Source: Phocaeicola fibrisolvens (lineage in GTDB: Bacteria; Bacteroidota; Bacteroidia; Bacteroidales; Bacteroidaceae). From it: a stretch of 64,000 nucleotides of DNA. The position numbers and the translations under genes were made by a program. Below, in pieces: positions 17,379 through 25,022 of the stretch. The stretch's first letter is position 1. Every line of letters starts with the position of its first letter. The stretch spans positions 1 through 64,000 of the forward strand of contig NZ_JAOQJI010000012.1 in the NCBI RefSeq assembly GCF_025567125.1. The letters are read 5' to 3'. The notes beneath the pieces are model-generated. The model made no database searches. It was not told the DNA's origin and was given only the letters and a program-made list of their open reading frames with translations.

Positions 17379-17434
17379 ACTACGTGTTTTAGCATTTTTT
17401 TCCGTGGTTGCAAGCTACTCAAATCTTTCCACTT
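17379..17434 (-). promoter_or_regulatory. Probable SAM-II riboswitch in the metK leader
   Basis: On the minus strand GTGG (17432-17429) pairs with CCAC (17407-17404) as P1. Inside the loop come GATTT, a 7-base gap and TTGCA, then GCTAAAAC (17393-17386) after 15 bases. The order GATTT, TTGCA, GCTAAA and the 7-base gap match the SAM-II (metA) aptamer as I remember it. UAGC in the P1 loop can pair with GCUA downstream to form the pseudoknot. The aptamer begins only about 14 bases downstream of the -7 box, so it sits at the very 5' end of the transcript. The ATG is a further 85 bases downstream. No covariance search could be run. Confidence 0.65.
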
Positions 17435-17447
17435 TTTTAATCGCTTG

Positions 17448-17455
17448 CAAAGATA
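17448..17455 (-). promoter_or_regulatory. -7 box of metK
   Basis: TATCTTTG on the minus strand, 153 bp before the metK ATG and just ahead of the riboswitch-like leader. The nearest TTG is 22 bp upstream, slightly beyond the usual spacing. Confidence 0.6.
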
Positions 17456-17531
17456 GGGAGATAAATTGGAATAATTACAATTTCAGTATGTTTTTAACAT
17501 AGCTTTAATGAGAGGGGGCTTTAAACCTTTC

Positions 17532-17990
17532 TCAAGCTTTGTAAAGGGTAGACAAGGCTTTTTTCTGTATAGGATGCATCACATTCTCCGCAATCTCTAC
17601 CAACGGTTTCATCACAAAGTCTCTTTCTGTCATCAAAGGATGGGGGATGGTGAGTTCAGGAGTTTGCAGCACGAAGTCATCGTACAGCAGGATGTCGATG
17701 TCAATCAGCCGGTCGCTATAGACACCGTTGACGGATTTTTTCGTTCTTCCCAACTCTTTTTCGATTTCCTGGGTGGCGTGCAGCAGTTCCAAAGGAGCGA
17801 GTTGGGTTTCCAGGCAAATGGCTGCGTTGAGGAAGCTATTTGAAGATTCGAATCCCCAGGGAGCGGTTTCATAAAAAGAGGATAGGGAAACGAGTTTCCC
17901 TATCCTTTCTTGCAGTTTATAGATGGCGGTACGTAAATTTGCTTCTTTATCGCCCAAATTCGTGCCGAGTCCCAGATAAACTTTTGCCAT
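17532..17990 (-). CDS. folK: 2-amino-4-hydroxy-6-hydroxymethyldihydropteridine diphosphokinase
   Basis: The 152-residue protein transfers pyrophosphate from ATP to hydroxymethyldihydropterin in folate synthesis. It starts with the family strand VYLGLGTNLGD and has the signature DRLIDIDILLYDD plus HPLMTERDFVMKPL at the C-terminal side. The length is normal. It is last in the run that begins with the methyltransferase gene, 11 bp after queA. Confidence 0.95.
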   Translation of the reverse strand: MAKVYLGLGTNLGDKEANLRTAIYKLQERIGKLVSLSSFYETAPWGFESSNSFLNAAICLETQLAPLELLHATQEIEKELGRTKKSVNGVYSDRLIDIDILLYDDFVLQTPELTIPHPLMTERDFVMKPLVEIAENVMHPIQKKALSTLYKA

Positions 17991-18001
17991 AGTCAGCCCG
18001 T

Positions 18002-19057
18002 TTATTTATCCAGAATCAGCATGGCATCGCCGTAGGTACCGAAACGGTAGTCTTCTTTCAAAGCCACGTTGTAGGCCTCCATAATCAGTTCGTAACCTCC
18101 GTAGGCGCACACCAGCATCAGCATGGTAGAAAGCGGCATGTGGAAGTTGCTCACCATGGCATTGGCTACCGAGAAGTCATAGGGCGGGAAGATGAACTTG
18201 TTGGTCCAGCCTTCGTATTCTTTCAGGTGTCCATCCGTGCCTACAGCGGTTTCGATGGTACGCATGACCGTGGTTCCCACAGCACAAACCTTGTTGCCTC
18301 TGTCTTTCGCTTCGTTTACGATACGGCAGGCGTCTGCGTTGACAAACATCTGTTCGGAATCCATTTTATGCTTGGTCAGGTCTTCCACGTCGATGTCGCG
18401 GAAGTTACCCAGTCCGGCATGCATGGTGATGAACGCAAAGTCGATTCCCTTGATTTCCATGCGTTTCATCAGCTCCCGGCTGAAGTGCAGTCCGGCAGCC
18501 GGTACAGTCACGGCTCCTTCGTTTTTGGCGTAGATGGTCTGGAAACGTTCTTCATCTTCCGGTTCGGCCGGACGATGGATGAAAGGAGGCAATGGGGGTT
18601 CTCCCAAGGCATAAAGCGCTTTCTTGAATTCATCGTGAGGACCGTCGTACAAGAAACGGAGGGTACGTCCGCGTGAAGTGGTGTTGTCAATCACCTCGGC
18701 TACCATGGAATCATCGTCACCGAAATACAGCTTGTTGCCGATGCGGATTTTACGGGCCGGGTCTACCAGCACGTCCCAAAGGCGCAGTTCTTCATTCAGT
18801 TCGCGGAGCAGGAATACCTCGATGCGGGCTCCCGTCTTCTCTTTGTTTCCATACAAACGGGCGGGAAAGACTTTGGTATCATTAAAGATAAACACATCCT
18901 TGTCGTCGAAATAGTTCAGTATATCCTTGAAAATGACATGCTCAATTTCTCCGGTGGATTTGTGAACTACCATCAAGCGGGATTCATCTCTGTATTTGGC
19001 CGGGTAAAGTGCGATTTTGTCTTCCGGCAACTTGAATTTGAATTGTGACAGTTTCAT
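18002..19057 (-). CDS. queA: S-adenosylmethionine:tRNA ribosyltransferase-isomerase
   Basis: The 351-residue protein adds the ribosyl part of SAM to preQ1-modified tRNA, making epoxyqueuosine. QueA hallmarks are visible: FDFxLPE-like start (FKFKLPEDKIALYPA), NDTKVFPARL, GEPPLPPFIHR, VPAAGLHFS and NFHMPLSTMLMLVCAYGG. The length matches the family. It follows truB by 17 bp and precedes folK by 11 bp in the same operon. Confidence 0.97.
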   Translation of the reverse strand: MKLSQFKFKLPEDKIALYPAKYRDESRLMVVHKSTGEIEHVIFKDILNYFDDKDVFIFNDTKVFPARLYGNKEKTGARIEVFLLRELNEELRLWDVLVDPARKIRIGNKLYFGDDDSMVAEVIDNTTSRGRTLRFLYDGPHDEFKKALYALGEPPLPPFIHRPAEPEDEERFQTIYAKNEGAVTVPAAGLHFSRELMKRMEIKGIDFAFITMHAGLGNFRDIDVEDLTKHKMDSEQMFVNADACRIVNEAKDRGNKVCAVGTTVMRTIETAVGTDGHLKEYEGWTNKFIFPPYDFSVANAMVSNFHMPLSTMLMLVCAYGGYELIMEAYNVALKEDYRFGTYGDAMLILDK

Positions 19058-19074
19058 CTTCTTCCTTTCTTTCC

Positions 19075-19779
19075 TTAATCGTTTATAACTTCTATTTCTT
19101 GCTGGTCAAGCCAAGTCTCAAAATCTTCCACTTTCATGCAGTCTTCCAGTCTCACGTTCCCCACTCGCGTGCGGACCAGTCCTGTGAGATGTGCGCCGCT
19201 GTGCAAGGCTTCCCCGATGTCTCTGGCCAGTGCCCGGATATAGGTTCCTTTGCTGCACACTACCCGTATCTTAATTTCCGGCAGGTTGTATTCCAGCAAT
19301 TCGATTTCATCGATGACCAGTATCTTGGGCTTCAGTTCCACCTCGTCCCCGTTGCGGGCCATTTCGTAGGCGCGCTTCCCGTCTACCTTGCAGGCCGAGA
19401 AGGCAGGGGGAACCTGTTCGATGGTGCCTATGAATTTTTTCAATACATCTTCCACCATTTCCCGAGTGATGTGTTCGGTGGGATAAGTGGCGTCAATCTC
19501 CTTTTCCAGGTCGAACGACGGGGTGGTGGCTCCTAATTGGAGGGTGGCGATGTATTCCTTCGTGTGATATTGAAACTCCTCGATACGCTTGGTGGCTTTT
19601 CCGGTACAGATGATCATCACCCCGGTGGCCAGCGGATCGAGTGTGCCGGCATGTCCTACTTTTATTTTCTTTACTCCTAATTTGCGGCTGATGTGGTATC
19701 TTATCTTATTCACCACGGCAAAAGAGGTCCATCGCAGTGGCTTGTCAAAATATAATACTTCTCCTTCTTTGAAATTCAT
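19075..19779 (-). CDS. truB: tRNA pseudouridine-55 synthase
   Basis: A 234-residue TruB that makes pseudouridine at position 55 of tRNA. The catalytic aspartate is Asp48 in GHAGTLDPLATGV, and the KGTYIRALARDIGEAL motif is present. It is shorter than E. coli TruB (314) because it lacks the C-terminal PUA-type extension, as in other Bacteroidetes. The start codon overlaps the uppP stop by 1 base (TAATG), so translation is likely coupled. Confidence 0.96.
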   Translation of the reverse strand: MNFKEGEVLYFDKPLRWTSFAVVNKIRYHISRKLGVKKIKVGHAGTLDPLATGVMIICTGKATKRIEEFQYHTKEYIATLQLGATTPSFDLEKEIDATYPTEHITREMVEDVLKKFIGTIEQVPPAFSACKVDGKRAYEMARNGDEVELKPKILVIDEIELLEYNLPEIKIRVVCSKGTYIRALARDIGEALHSGAHLTGLVRTRVGNVRLEDCMKVEDFETWLDQQEIEVIND

Positions 19780-20636
19780 TAAGCCAATTCTAAATTATAT
19801 CCTAAAAAAGACATGATTAGTATGATGCTTCCTACAATGATACGGTACCAGCCAAAAGCTACAAATCCATATTTTGTCACAAAGCTGATGAAAAATTTGA
19901 TAGCCAGCAATGCTACGATGAAGGCTACGACATTACCCACAATTAAAGTTGTCAGATTCGTCGATATGATTTCTGTTCCTCCATCCATGAATAATTTGGC
20001 CATTTTATACACTGTAGCTGCAAACATGGTGGGCACAGCCAGAAAAAAAGAGAATTCTGCTGCTTTCTTTCGGGTAAGTTTTTGTGCCATACCTCCTACA
20101 ATTGTCGCCATGGAGCGTGATACTCCCGGTATCATAGAAATACATTGGAATAATCCTATAAAAAAGGCTCTTTTTTCTGTCAAAACAGTTTTTTCGCTTC
20201 CGTTGCCGAAAATTTTGTCACAGAATAGCATAAATATACCTCCTGCTATTAACATGACAGCTACTACAGTTACGCTTTCCAGCATCGCATCTATCATGTC
20301 ACTGAAGAGAAGTCCCAAAACAGCGGCAGGAATAAAAGCAACTAATAACTTCCAGTAAAAATCATATTTGTGAAGGAAACGCTTCACTGGAGTACAATTT
20401 TCTGGCATGGGCGTATGATTGAGACGGAAAAAGTTTTTCCAGTATAAACATACCACCGACAAGATTGCACCAAACTGGATAATAAATGTAAAAGCCTTGA
20501 CAAAATCCGTACTTTCTACCCCTAAAATGTGTTGGGTAATAATCATGTGTCCTGTAGATGATACCGGAAGAAATTCGGTAAGTCCTTCTACAATAGCAAT
20601 TACAATTGTCTGAAATAAGTTTAAATCTCCTTCCAT
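19779..20636 (-). CDS. uppP: Undecaprenyl-diphosphatase
   Basis: The 285-residue inner-membrane enzyme removes a phosphate from undecaprenyl pyrophosphate, recycling the lipid carrier for peptidoglycan and O-antigen synthesis. The two family motifs are present: EGLTEFLPVSSTGH near residue 17 and PGVSRSMATI near 170. About eight membrane segments are visible. It is joined by 1-base overlaps to both the DUF3098 gene and truB. Loss or change of this step affects bacitracin sensitivity in other bacteria. Confidence 0.96.
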   Translation of the reverse strand: MEGDLNLFQTIVIAIVEGLTEFLPVSSTGHMIITQHILGVESTDFVKAFTFIIQFGAILSVVCLYWKNFFRLNHTPMPENCTPVKRFLHKYDFYWKLLVAFIPAAVLGLLFSDMIDAMLESVTVVAVMLIAGGIFMLFCDKIFGNGSEKTVLTEKRAFFIGLFQCISMIPGVSRSMATIVGGMAQKLTRKKAAEFSFFLAVPTMFAATVYKMAKLFMDGGTEIISTNLTTLIVGNVVAFIVALLAIKFFISFVTKYGFVAFGWYRIIVGSIILIMSFLGYNLELA

Positions 20637-20893
20637 TATAATTTTTCCTCTTCTTTTGTAGTTATTTCTTTATCTTTAGGTTTTCTCAGAATGCCATAAA
20701 TCATGAAAATAAATCCCAAAAAGCAAACAACGGGAGCTACTTTGATGCGGCGTACACTGAAAATATCTGGTTCAAAAGCTGTTTCAGTGGAGCCTGGTCC
20801 GCTCATTAACAGGAATCCGATGATAATGACTATCATACCTATGGCAAGCAGTATGAAGTTTGTTTTATCAAAAGCAAAACTTTTTTTGTCCAT
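20636..20893 (-). CDS. DUF3098 two-helix membrane protein
   Basis: An 85-residue protein with two membrane helices (about residues 13-31 and 52-70) and a charged tail (KPKDKEITTKEEEKL). It matches the Bacteroidetes family DUF3098, usually found between ftsX and uppP. The link to cell division or envelope synthesis comes only from its neighbours. The family has no proven function. Confidence 0.8.
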   Translation of the reverse strand: MDKKSFAFDKTNFILLAIGMIVIIIGFLLMSGPGSTETAFEPDIFSVRRIKVAPVVCFLGFIFMIYGILRKPKDKEITTKEEEKL

Positions 20894-20921
20894 AATGAAT
20901 TTTGTCTATTTAGTTTGAACA

Positions 20922-21791
20922 TTAAAGGCGATATAAATCTCCGGCTTTCATCTTCAAATATTTGTTGATGGAGATGTAGGCACATAAGGTGGCGATGAGG
21001 ATACCCGAGATAAAAACAGCACCCATTACGCAAAGCATAACTTCCGGAGTAATAAGTTCCAGTAGCCCCGGCTCATAATTGACGAGCATGTAGGACATAC
21101 TGATAAGCAGGGCATTGGCCATAGCCGCCGCAAGAATGCCTATCCATACATTTCTGACAATGAACGGTCGCCGGATGAATGACCAGCTTGCACCTACCAG
21201 TTTCATGGTGTGAATCAGAAAACGTTTGGAGTAAATGGTCAGTCGTATGGTATTGTTGATCAATGCAAATGAAATAAGGGTGAGCAAAGCAGCCAGCCCT
21301 AACAGGAACATGCTGATCTTACGTATGTTCTGGTTGATGGTGTCAATCAGGTCCTGCGGATAATTTACTTCAATGACTTTTTTATTATCCAGCAGTTTTT
21401 CCTGAATCCAGCTCAGACTGTCAGAATTGGCATATGCTGCATTGAGCTTGATTTCGATGGAAGCCGTAAACGGATTATAGCCTAAGAATTCAGCCGGATC
21501 TGTTCCCATGGCTTCTGTCTGTTCCTTCAGGGCCTGTGCTTTCGATATGTAGGTGGCCTGCTTCACAAAAGGTTCTTCTTCCAGCTGTTTTTGGAAGCGG
21601 ATGGCTTCTGCTTCTTTCATGTCGTCGTTGAGGAGAACGGAAAAGTTGATATTCTCACGTACGTATACAGAAAGATTATTGGCGGTCATAACAAAAAAGA
21701 CCACTATACCCAACAACAGCAGTACCAGCATCGTACTGATGCAGGAGGTAATGAATTGCATATCGAAAAGACTGCCCGACTTCTGACTCAT
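20922..21791 (-). CDS. ftsX: Cell division protein FtsX
   Basis: The 289-residue protein has the FtsX plan: a short cytoplasmic start, TM1 (about 15-37), a periplasmic domain of about 120 residues, and three C-terminal membrane helices (about 160-185, 210-232, 245-272). The IYSKRFLIHTMKLVGAS loop is the typical cytoplasmic coupling segment. With the FtsE ATPase it activates cell-wall hydrolases at the septum. No ftsE gene is in the window, which is common in Bacteroidetes. It sits between the methyltransferase and DUF3098 genes. Confidence 0.93.
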   Translation of the reverse strand: MSQKSGSLFDMQFITSCISTMLVLLLLGIVVFFVMTANNLSVYVRENINFSVLLNDDMKEAEAIRFQKQLEEEPFVKQATYISKAQALKEQTEAMGTDPAEFLGYNPFTASIEIKLNAAYANSDSLSWIQEKLLDNKKVIEVNYPQDLIDTINQNIRKISMFLLGLAALLTLISFALINNTIRLTIYSKRFLIHTMKLVGASWSFIRRPFIVRNVWIGILAAAMANALLISMSYMLVNYEPGLLELITPEVMLCVMGAVFISGILIATLCAYISINKYLKMKAGDLYRL

Positions 21792-21797
21792 AATTTC

Positions 21798-22694
21798 TTA
21801 TTTTTTTCTGAATACATAAATCATGGAACTGCTTCGGTCTTTCTTAGCCAGTGAAACAATCCATGCTTCCGTTCCGGCAATCAGGCCTTTTATGAACGGG
21901 AAAGCACTTTTCCGGTACTTCTCGCTCAGCATAGATACGTAGAAAGCATCAAAAGGCATCGGATGTCGTTCGCAAAGGATGAAATTGTGCTTGGCACCGA
22001 ATTGCTGCATGGCTGAAGGAGTGAAATGCCACAAATGACGAGGTACATCGTAGGCGGCCCACATTTCTTTGTACTTTTCTGCATCAAAGGAAGTAGGATT
22101 AGGTACAGCTATCACCAGAATGCCCCGGTCTTTCAGGATGCGGTTCAAGGTTTCCCATGTTTCGTTCAGATGCTCCAGATGTTCCATGACATGCCACAAA
22201 GTGATGACATCGAAAGAGTTGTCGGCATAGCTGTCCAGTATATCCGGTGAATCTACATCGAGGGAAAAATGTTCTTTGGCGAACTGACGGGCCTGAAGGC
22301 TTTTTTCGATGGCCGACACGCGCCATCCTTTTTCCTGCATGAAATGAGGAAAATACCCCGTTCCCGTACCGATATCCAGCAGGTAACCTCTGCTGAGACC
22401 TGAATGATGTTTAATCAGGCGGGCTTTACGGGAAAGCATAAAATGACGCACCCAATGATATACACGGTTCATCAATCCTTTGTGTGTATCACTGTGTGAA
22501 ATGTAATCCGGTGTTTCATAATAACGCCCGATTTCTGCTTCTACGGGAGCAGCCTGAGTGAACTGGAAGCCACAATGCTGGCAACGGCAGATGGCAAAAG
22601 ACTCACCGGAAGCATAGTGGTCCGTGCATGTCATTACCTCTTCAAAATGGCTTTCTCCACAGAGTGGACATTTATCTATCTTTAGTGTATTCAC
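21798..22694 (-). CDS. SAM-dependent methyltransferase with N-terminal zinc ribbon
   Basis: A protein of about 298 residues. The N-terminus has two cysteine pairs, CPLCG and CRCQHCG, which look like a zinc ribbon. The class I methyltransferase domain follows with motif I LLDIGTGTGYFPHF, then VITLWHVMEHLEH and GILVIAVPNP. The substrate is unknown. The start is uncertain: the frame opens at TTG 22724, and a GTG at 22694 giving MNTLKIDKCPLCG is preferred because it sits closest to the zinc ribbon. It opens the ftsX-uppP-truB-queA-folK run, with 6 bp to ftsX. Confidence 0.85.
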   Translation of the reverse strand: MNTLKIDKCPLCGESHFEEVMTCTDHYASGESFAICRCQHCGFQFTQAAPVEAEIGRYYETPDYISHSDTHKGLMNRVYHWVRHFMLSRKARLIKHHSGLSRGYLLDIGTGTGYFPHFMQEKGWRVSAIEKSLQARQFAKEHFSLDVDSPDILDSYADNSFDVITLWHVMEHLEHLNETWETLNRILKDRGILVIAVPNPTSFDAEKYKEMWAAYDVPRHLWHFTPSAMQQFGAKHNFILCERHPMPFDAFYVSMLSEKYRKSAFPFIKGLIAGTEAWIVSLAKKDRSSSMIYVFRKK

Positions 22695-22828
22695 TTCATT
22701 CCCTAATTTGCTGCAAAATAACAAATAAAAACCCTATAGAGCGATTTTCTTTAAAAGTTTTTAAGAGTATTGGCCGGCTTTACGTATGTTTTTTTGTATC
22801 TTAGCCCCAGTTTATGGATACTTGAAAA

Positions 22829-23035
22829 ATGAATATGGAGAAGAAAAGATTGACGCGGTCAAATAATCGTATGATAGGTGGGGTTTGTGCCGGGATAGCC
22901 GACTATTTTAACTGGGATATTACACTGGTGCGGATAGTTTACGTGCTAGCTACTTTTTTTACAGTTTTTTCCGGGGGAATTGTCTACCTGATTCTCTGGC
23001 TTATCATGCCGGAAGCAGGGAGGGAAAATGACTGA
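22829..23035 (+). CDS. PspC-domain small membrane protein
   Basis: The 68-residue protein consists of one PspC domain: LTRSNNRMIGGVCAGIADYF followed by the WDITLVRIVYVLATFF helix and a second hydrophobic segment ending in LWLIMPE. PspC proteins take part in the envelope stress response in enterobacteria. In Bacteroidetes single-domain forms are common and their role is not established. It is a lone gene with a strong terminator right after it. A second ATG at 22835 is a possible start. Confidence 0.88.
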   Translation: MNMEKKRLTRSNNRMIGGVCAGIADYFNWDITLVRIVYVLATFFTVFSGGIVYLILWLIMPEAGREND

Positions 23036-23039
23036 GATG

Positions 23040-23098
23040 AAAAAACTCACGCATACAAAAGGATGGAATCATTCACATTTGTATACGTGAGTTTTTTG
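23040..23098. terminator. Bidirectional terminator between the PspC gene and miaB
   Basis: A stem of about 20 bp, AAAAAACTCACG at the left and CGTGAGTTTTTT at the right. It serves both converging genes. Confidence 0.85.
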
Positions 23099-23121
23099 TT
23101 TTGAGGAGTTTCCTCTGAATA

Positions 23122-24495
23122 TTATTCAGTAACTTCTGTACCTTTCAGGGTTGCAGAACTGGATTCTGTGATTTTTACCTTTACAAAATCACCAATCCGG
23201 TGGCTACCGCGGTCGAATACCACTACTTTATTCTGTTCTGTGCGGCCGAACAACTGTTCTTTGGAGCGTTTGGACACACCTTCCACCAACACTTCGAAGG
23301 TTTTGCCCACGTCTTTTGCATTGCTTTCGGCCGAAAGCTGGTTTTGCAGTTCGATGAGTTCGTTCAGACGGCGGATTTTGATTTCTTCCGGCACGTCGTC
23401 GGGAAGATGCTTGGATGCGTAGGTGCCCGGACGTTCGGAATACTTGAACATGAAGGCCGAATCGTAGGCACATTCCCGCATCAGCGAGAGGGACATTTGA
23501 TGGTCTTCCTCCGTTTCGGAATGGAAGCCGGAGAAGATGTCGGTGCTGAGTCCGCAGTCGGGGATGATGCGACGGATGGCAGCCACTCTTTCCAGGTACC
23601 ATTCGCGGGTATATTTACGGTTCATCAGTTTCAGGATGCGTGAACTTCCACTCTGTACGGGCAAGTGGATGTGCTTGCACACGTTGGGTACTTCCGCAAT
23701 GACATGTAAGGTCTCGTCGCTCATGTCTTTCGGATGGGAAGTAGTGAAGCGTACGCGCATGTCGGGTACGGCCTCGGCCACGGTACGGAGCAGCATGGGG
23801 AAGGTCACCGTTTCTCCGTCTTTCTCAAAACGGTAGGAGTTGACGTTCTGTCCCAGCAGGGTGACTTCCTTGTAGCCTTTCCGCTGCAGGTCGCGCACCT
23901 CGTTCAGGATGCTTTCCACGTCGCGGCTGCGTTCACGTCCGCGGGTGTAAGGCACGATGCAGTAGTGGCAGAAGTTGTTGCATCCGCGCATGATAGACAC
24001 AAAGCCTGAGATGTGGTTGCCGCAGATACGCGAAGGAATGACGTCGCGGTAGGTCTCGGTGGTAGAAAGTTCCACGTTGATGGCCTTTTCTCCGGCTTCC
24101 ACGGCTCCGATGAGGTCGGGCAGTGTCAGATAGGCATCGGGTCCGGCTACCAGGTCGACGTGATGCTTTTCAATCAATTCGTTCTTTACTCGTTCGGCCA
24201 TGCATCCCAGTACACCCACAATCAGGTGTTTCCGTTTCTTGCGCAGGGAGTGGAAAAATTCCAGTCGGTTCAGGATTTTCTGTTCTGCATTGTCGCGGAT
24301 GGAGCAGGTGTTCATAAACACGGCATCCGCCTCTTCCAGGTTGTCACACGGGGTGTAGCCGGCCATTTGCATGATAGAGGCAATCACCTCACTGTCTGCC
24401 ACATTCATCTGGCATCCATAGGTTTCGATAAACAGTTTCTTGCTTTCGTTTTCAGTTGCAGATTTAAAGTCTGCTCCTGTGGTTTCTTTTGTCAT
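23122..24495 (-). CDS. miaB: tRNA-2-methylthio-N6-dimethylallyladenosine synthase
   Basis: The 457-residue radical-SAM methylthiotransferase adds the 2-methylthio group to i6A37 in tRNAs that read codons starting with U. Domains in order: N-terminal UPF0004 cluster domain with cysteines in YGCQMN, NTCSIR and VLGCMAE; the radical-SAM core CNNFCHYCIVPYTRGRERSR; and a C-terminal TRAM domain. Both iron-sulfur cysteine triads are intact. It is transcribed alone from a -7 box at 24524-24531. Confidence 0.97.
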   Translation of the reverse strand: MTKETTGADFKSATENESKKLFIETYGCQMNVADSEVIASIMQMAGYTPCDNLEEADAVFMNTCSIRDNAEQKILNRLEFFHSLRKKRKHLIVGVLGCMAERVKNELIEKHHVDLVAGPDAYLTLPDLIGAVEAGEKAINVELSTTETYRDVIPSRICGNHISGFVSIMRGCNNFCHYCIVPYTRGRERSRDVESILNEVRDLQRKGYKEVTLLGQNVNSYRFEKDGETVTFPMLLRTVAEAVPDMRVRFTTSHPKDMSDETLHVIAEVPNVCKHIHLPVQSGSSRILKLMNRKYTREWYLERVAAIRRIIPDCGLSTDIFSGFHSETEEDHQMSLSLMRECAYDSAFMFKYSERPGTYASKHLPDDVPEEIKIRRLNELIELQNQLSAESNAKDVGKTFEVLVEGVSKRSKEQLFGRTEQNKVVVFDRGSHRIGDFVKVKITESSSATLKGTEVTE

Positions 24496-24523
24496 ACGTT
24501 TTTGGAAATTAAAAATTTGCTTG

Positions 24524-24531
24524 CAAAGATA
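24524..24531 (-). promoter_or_regulatory. -7 box of miaB
   Basis: TATCTTTG on the minus strand, 28 bp before the miaB ATG. No clear -33 element. Confidence 0.5.
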
Positions 24532-24584
24532 TCTGTTTCTTGGTTAACTTCCATGAAAAGGGTAGGATATATAGATTTTATTCG

Positions 24585-24592
24585 TATCTTTG
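24585..24592 (+). promoter_or_regulatory. -7 box of the small membrane protein gene
   Basis: TATCTTTG, 24 bp before the ATG at 24617. It overlaps an in-frame TTG at 24590, which is therefore not the start. Confidence 0.5.
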
Positions 24593-24616
24593 AAGAAAAC
24601 CTTAACACTTGTATTT

Positions 24617-24973
24617 ATGGATGTGCTTCAGATTCTTATCTTTCTGGGATTTATATGCTTGGGATTTTATCAGACAATGCGGAAGAAGCAACCGAAGTCG
24701 GCTCGCCGCAAAGTGGTGAGAAAATTCGTTCCGGCAGATTTTTTTCCGATGGAAGAAGCAATTCCCGAAGAAGTGAGAATGGCTCCCCCGCCTGAAACTC
24801 GGAAAAAGAAGCGCTCTGTAAAGCAAGAAAAACAACCGGAGAAAGAACAAAAACAGGTTTCTTTGCAGACCGAGAAGCCGGAAGAAGACCGTTCGGAATA
24901 TGCTTTCCGTACGCCTTCGGATGCGCGGCGGGCTTTTATTTATTCTGAAATCTTCTGCCGGAAATACGACTGA
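24617..24973 (+). CDS. Hypothetical single-pass membrane protein
   Basis: A 118-residue protein that I do not recognise. One N-terminal hydrophobic helix (about residues 3-19) is followed by a basic patch (MRKKQPKSARRKVVRK) and a long charged region rich in Lys, Glu and Gln (about 55-95). The C-terminal end is better folded-looking: EYAFRTPSDARRAFIYSEIF. The positive-inside rule predicts a cytoplasmic tail. The ATG at 24617 is chosen because upstream in-frame codons overlap the -7 box. It lies 49 bp before the CoA-transferase gene and may share its transcript. A small envelope anchor is possible, but no role can be assigned. Confidence 0.65.
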   Translation: MDVLQILIFLGFICLGFYQTMRKKQPKSARRKVVRKFVPADFFPMEEAIPEEVRMAPPPETRKKKRSVKQEKQPEKEQKQVSLQTEKPEEDRSEYAFRTPSDARRAFIYSEIFCRKYD

Positions 24974-25022
24974 GAGACAAACTTTTATACTTAAATACTA
25001 TAACATAAAAACACTTGATACT

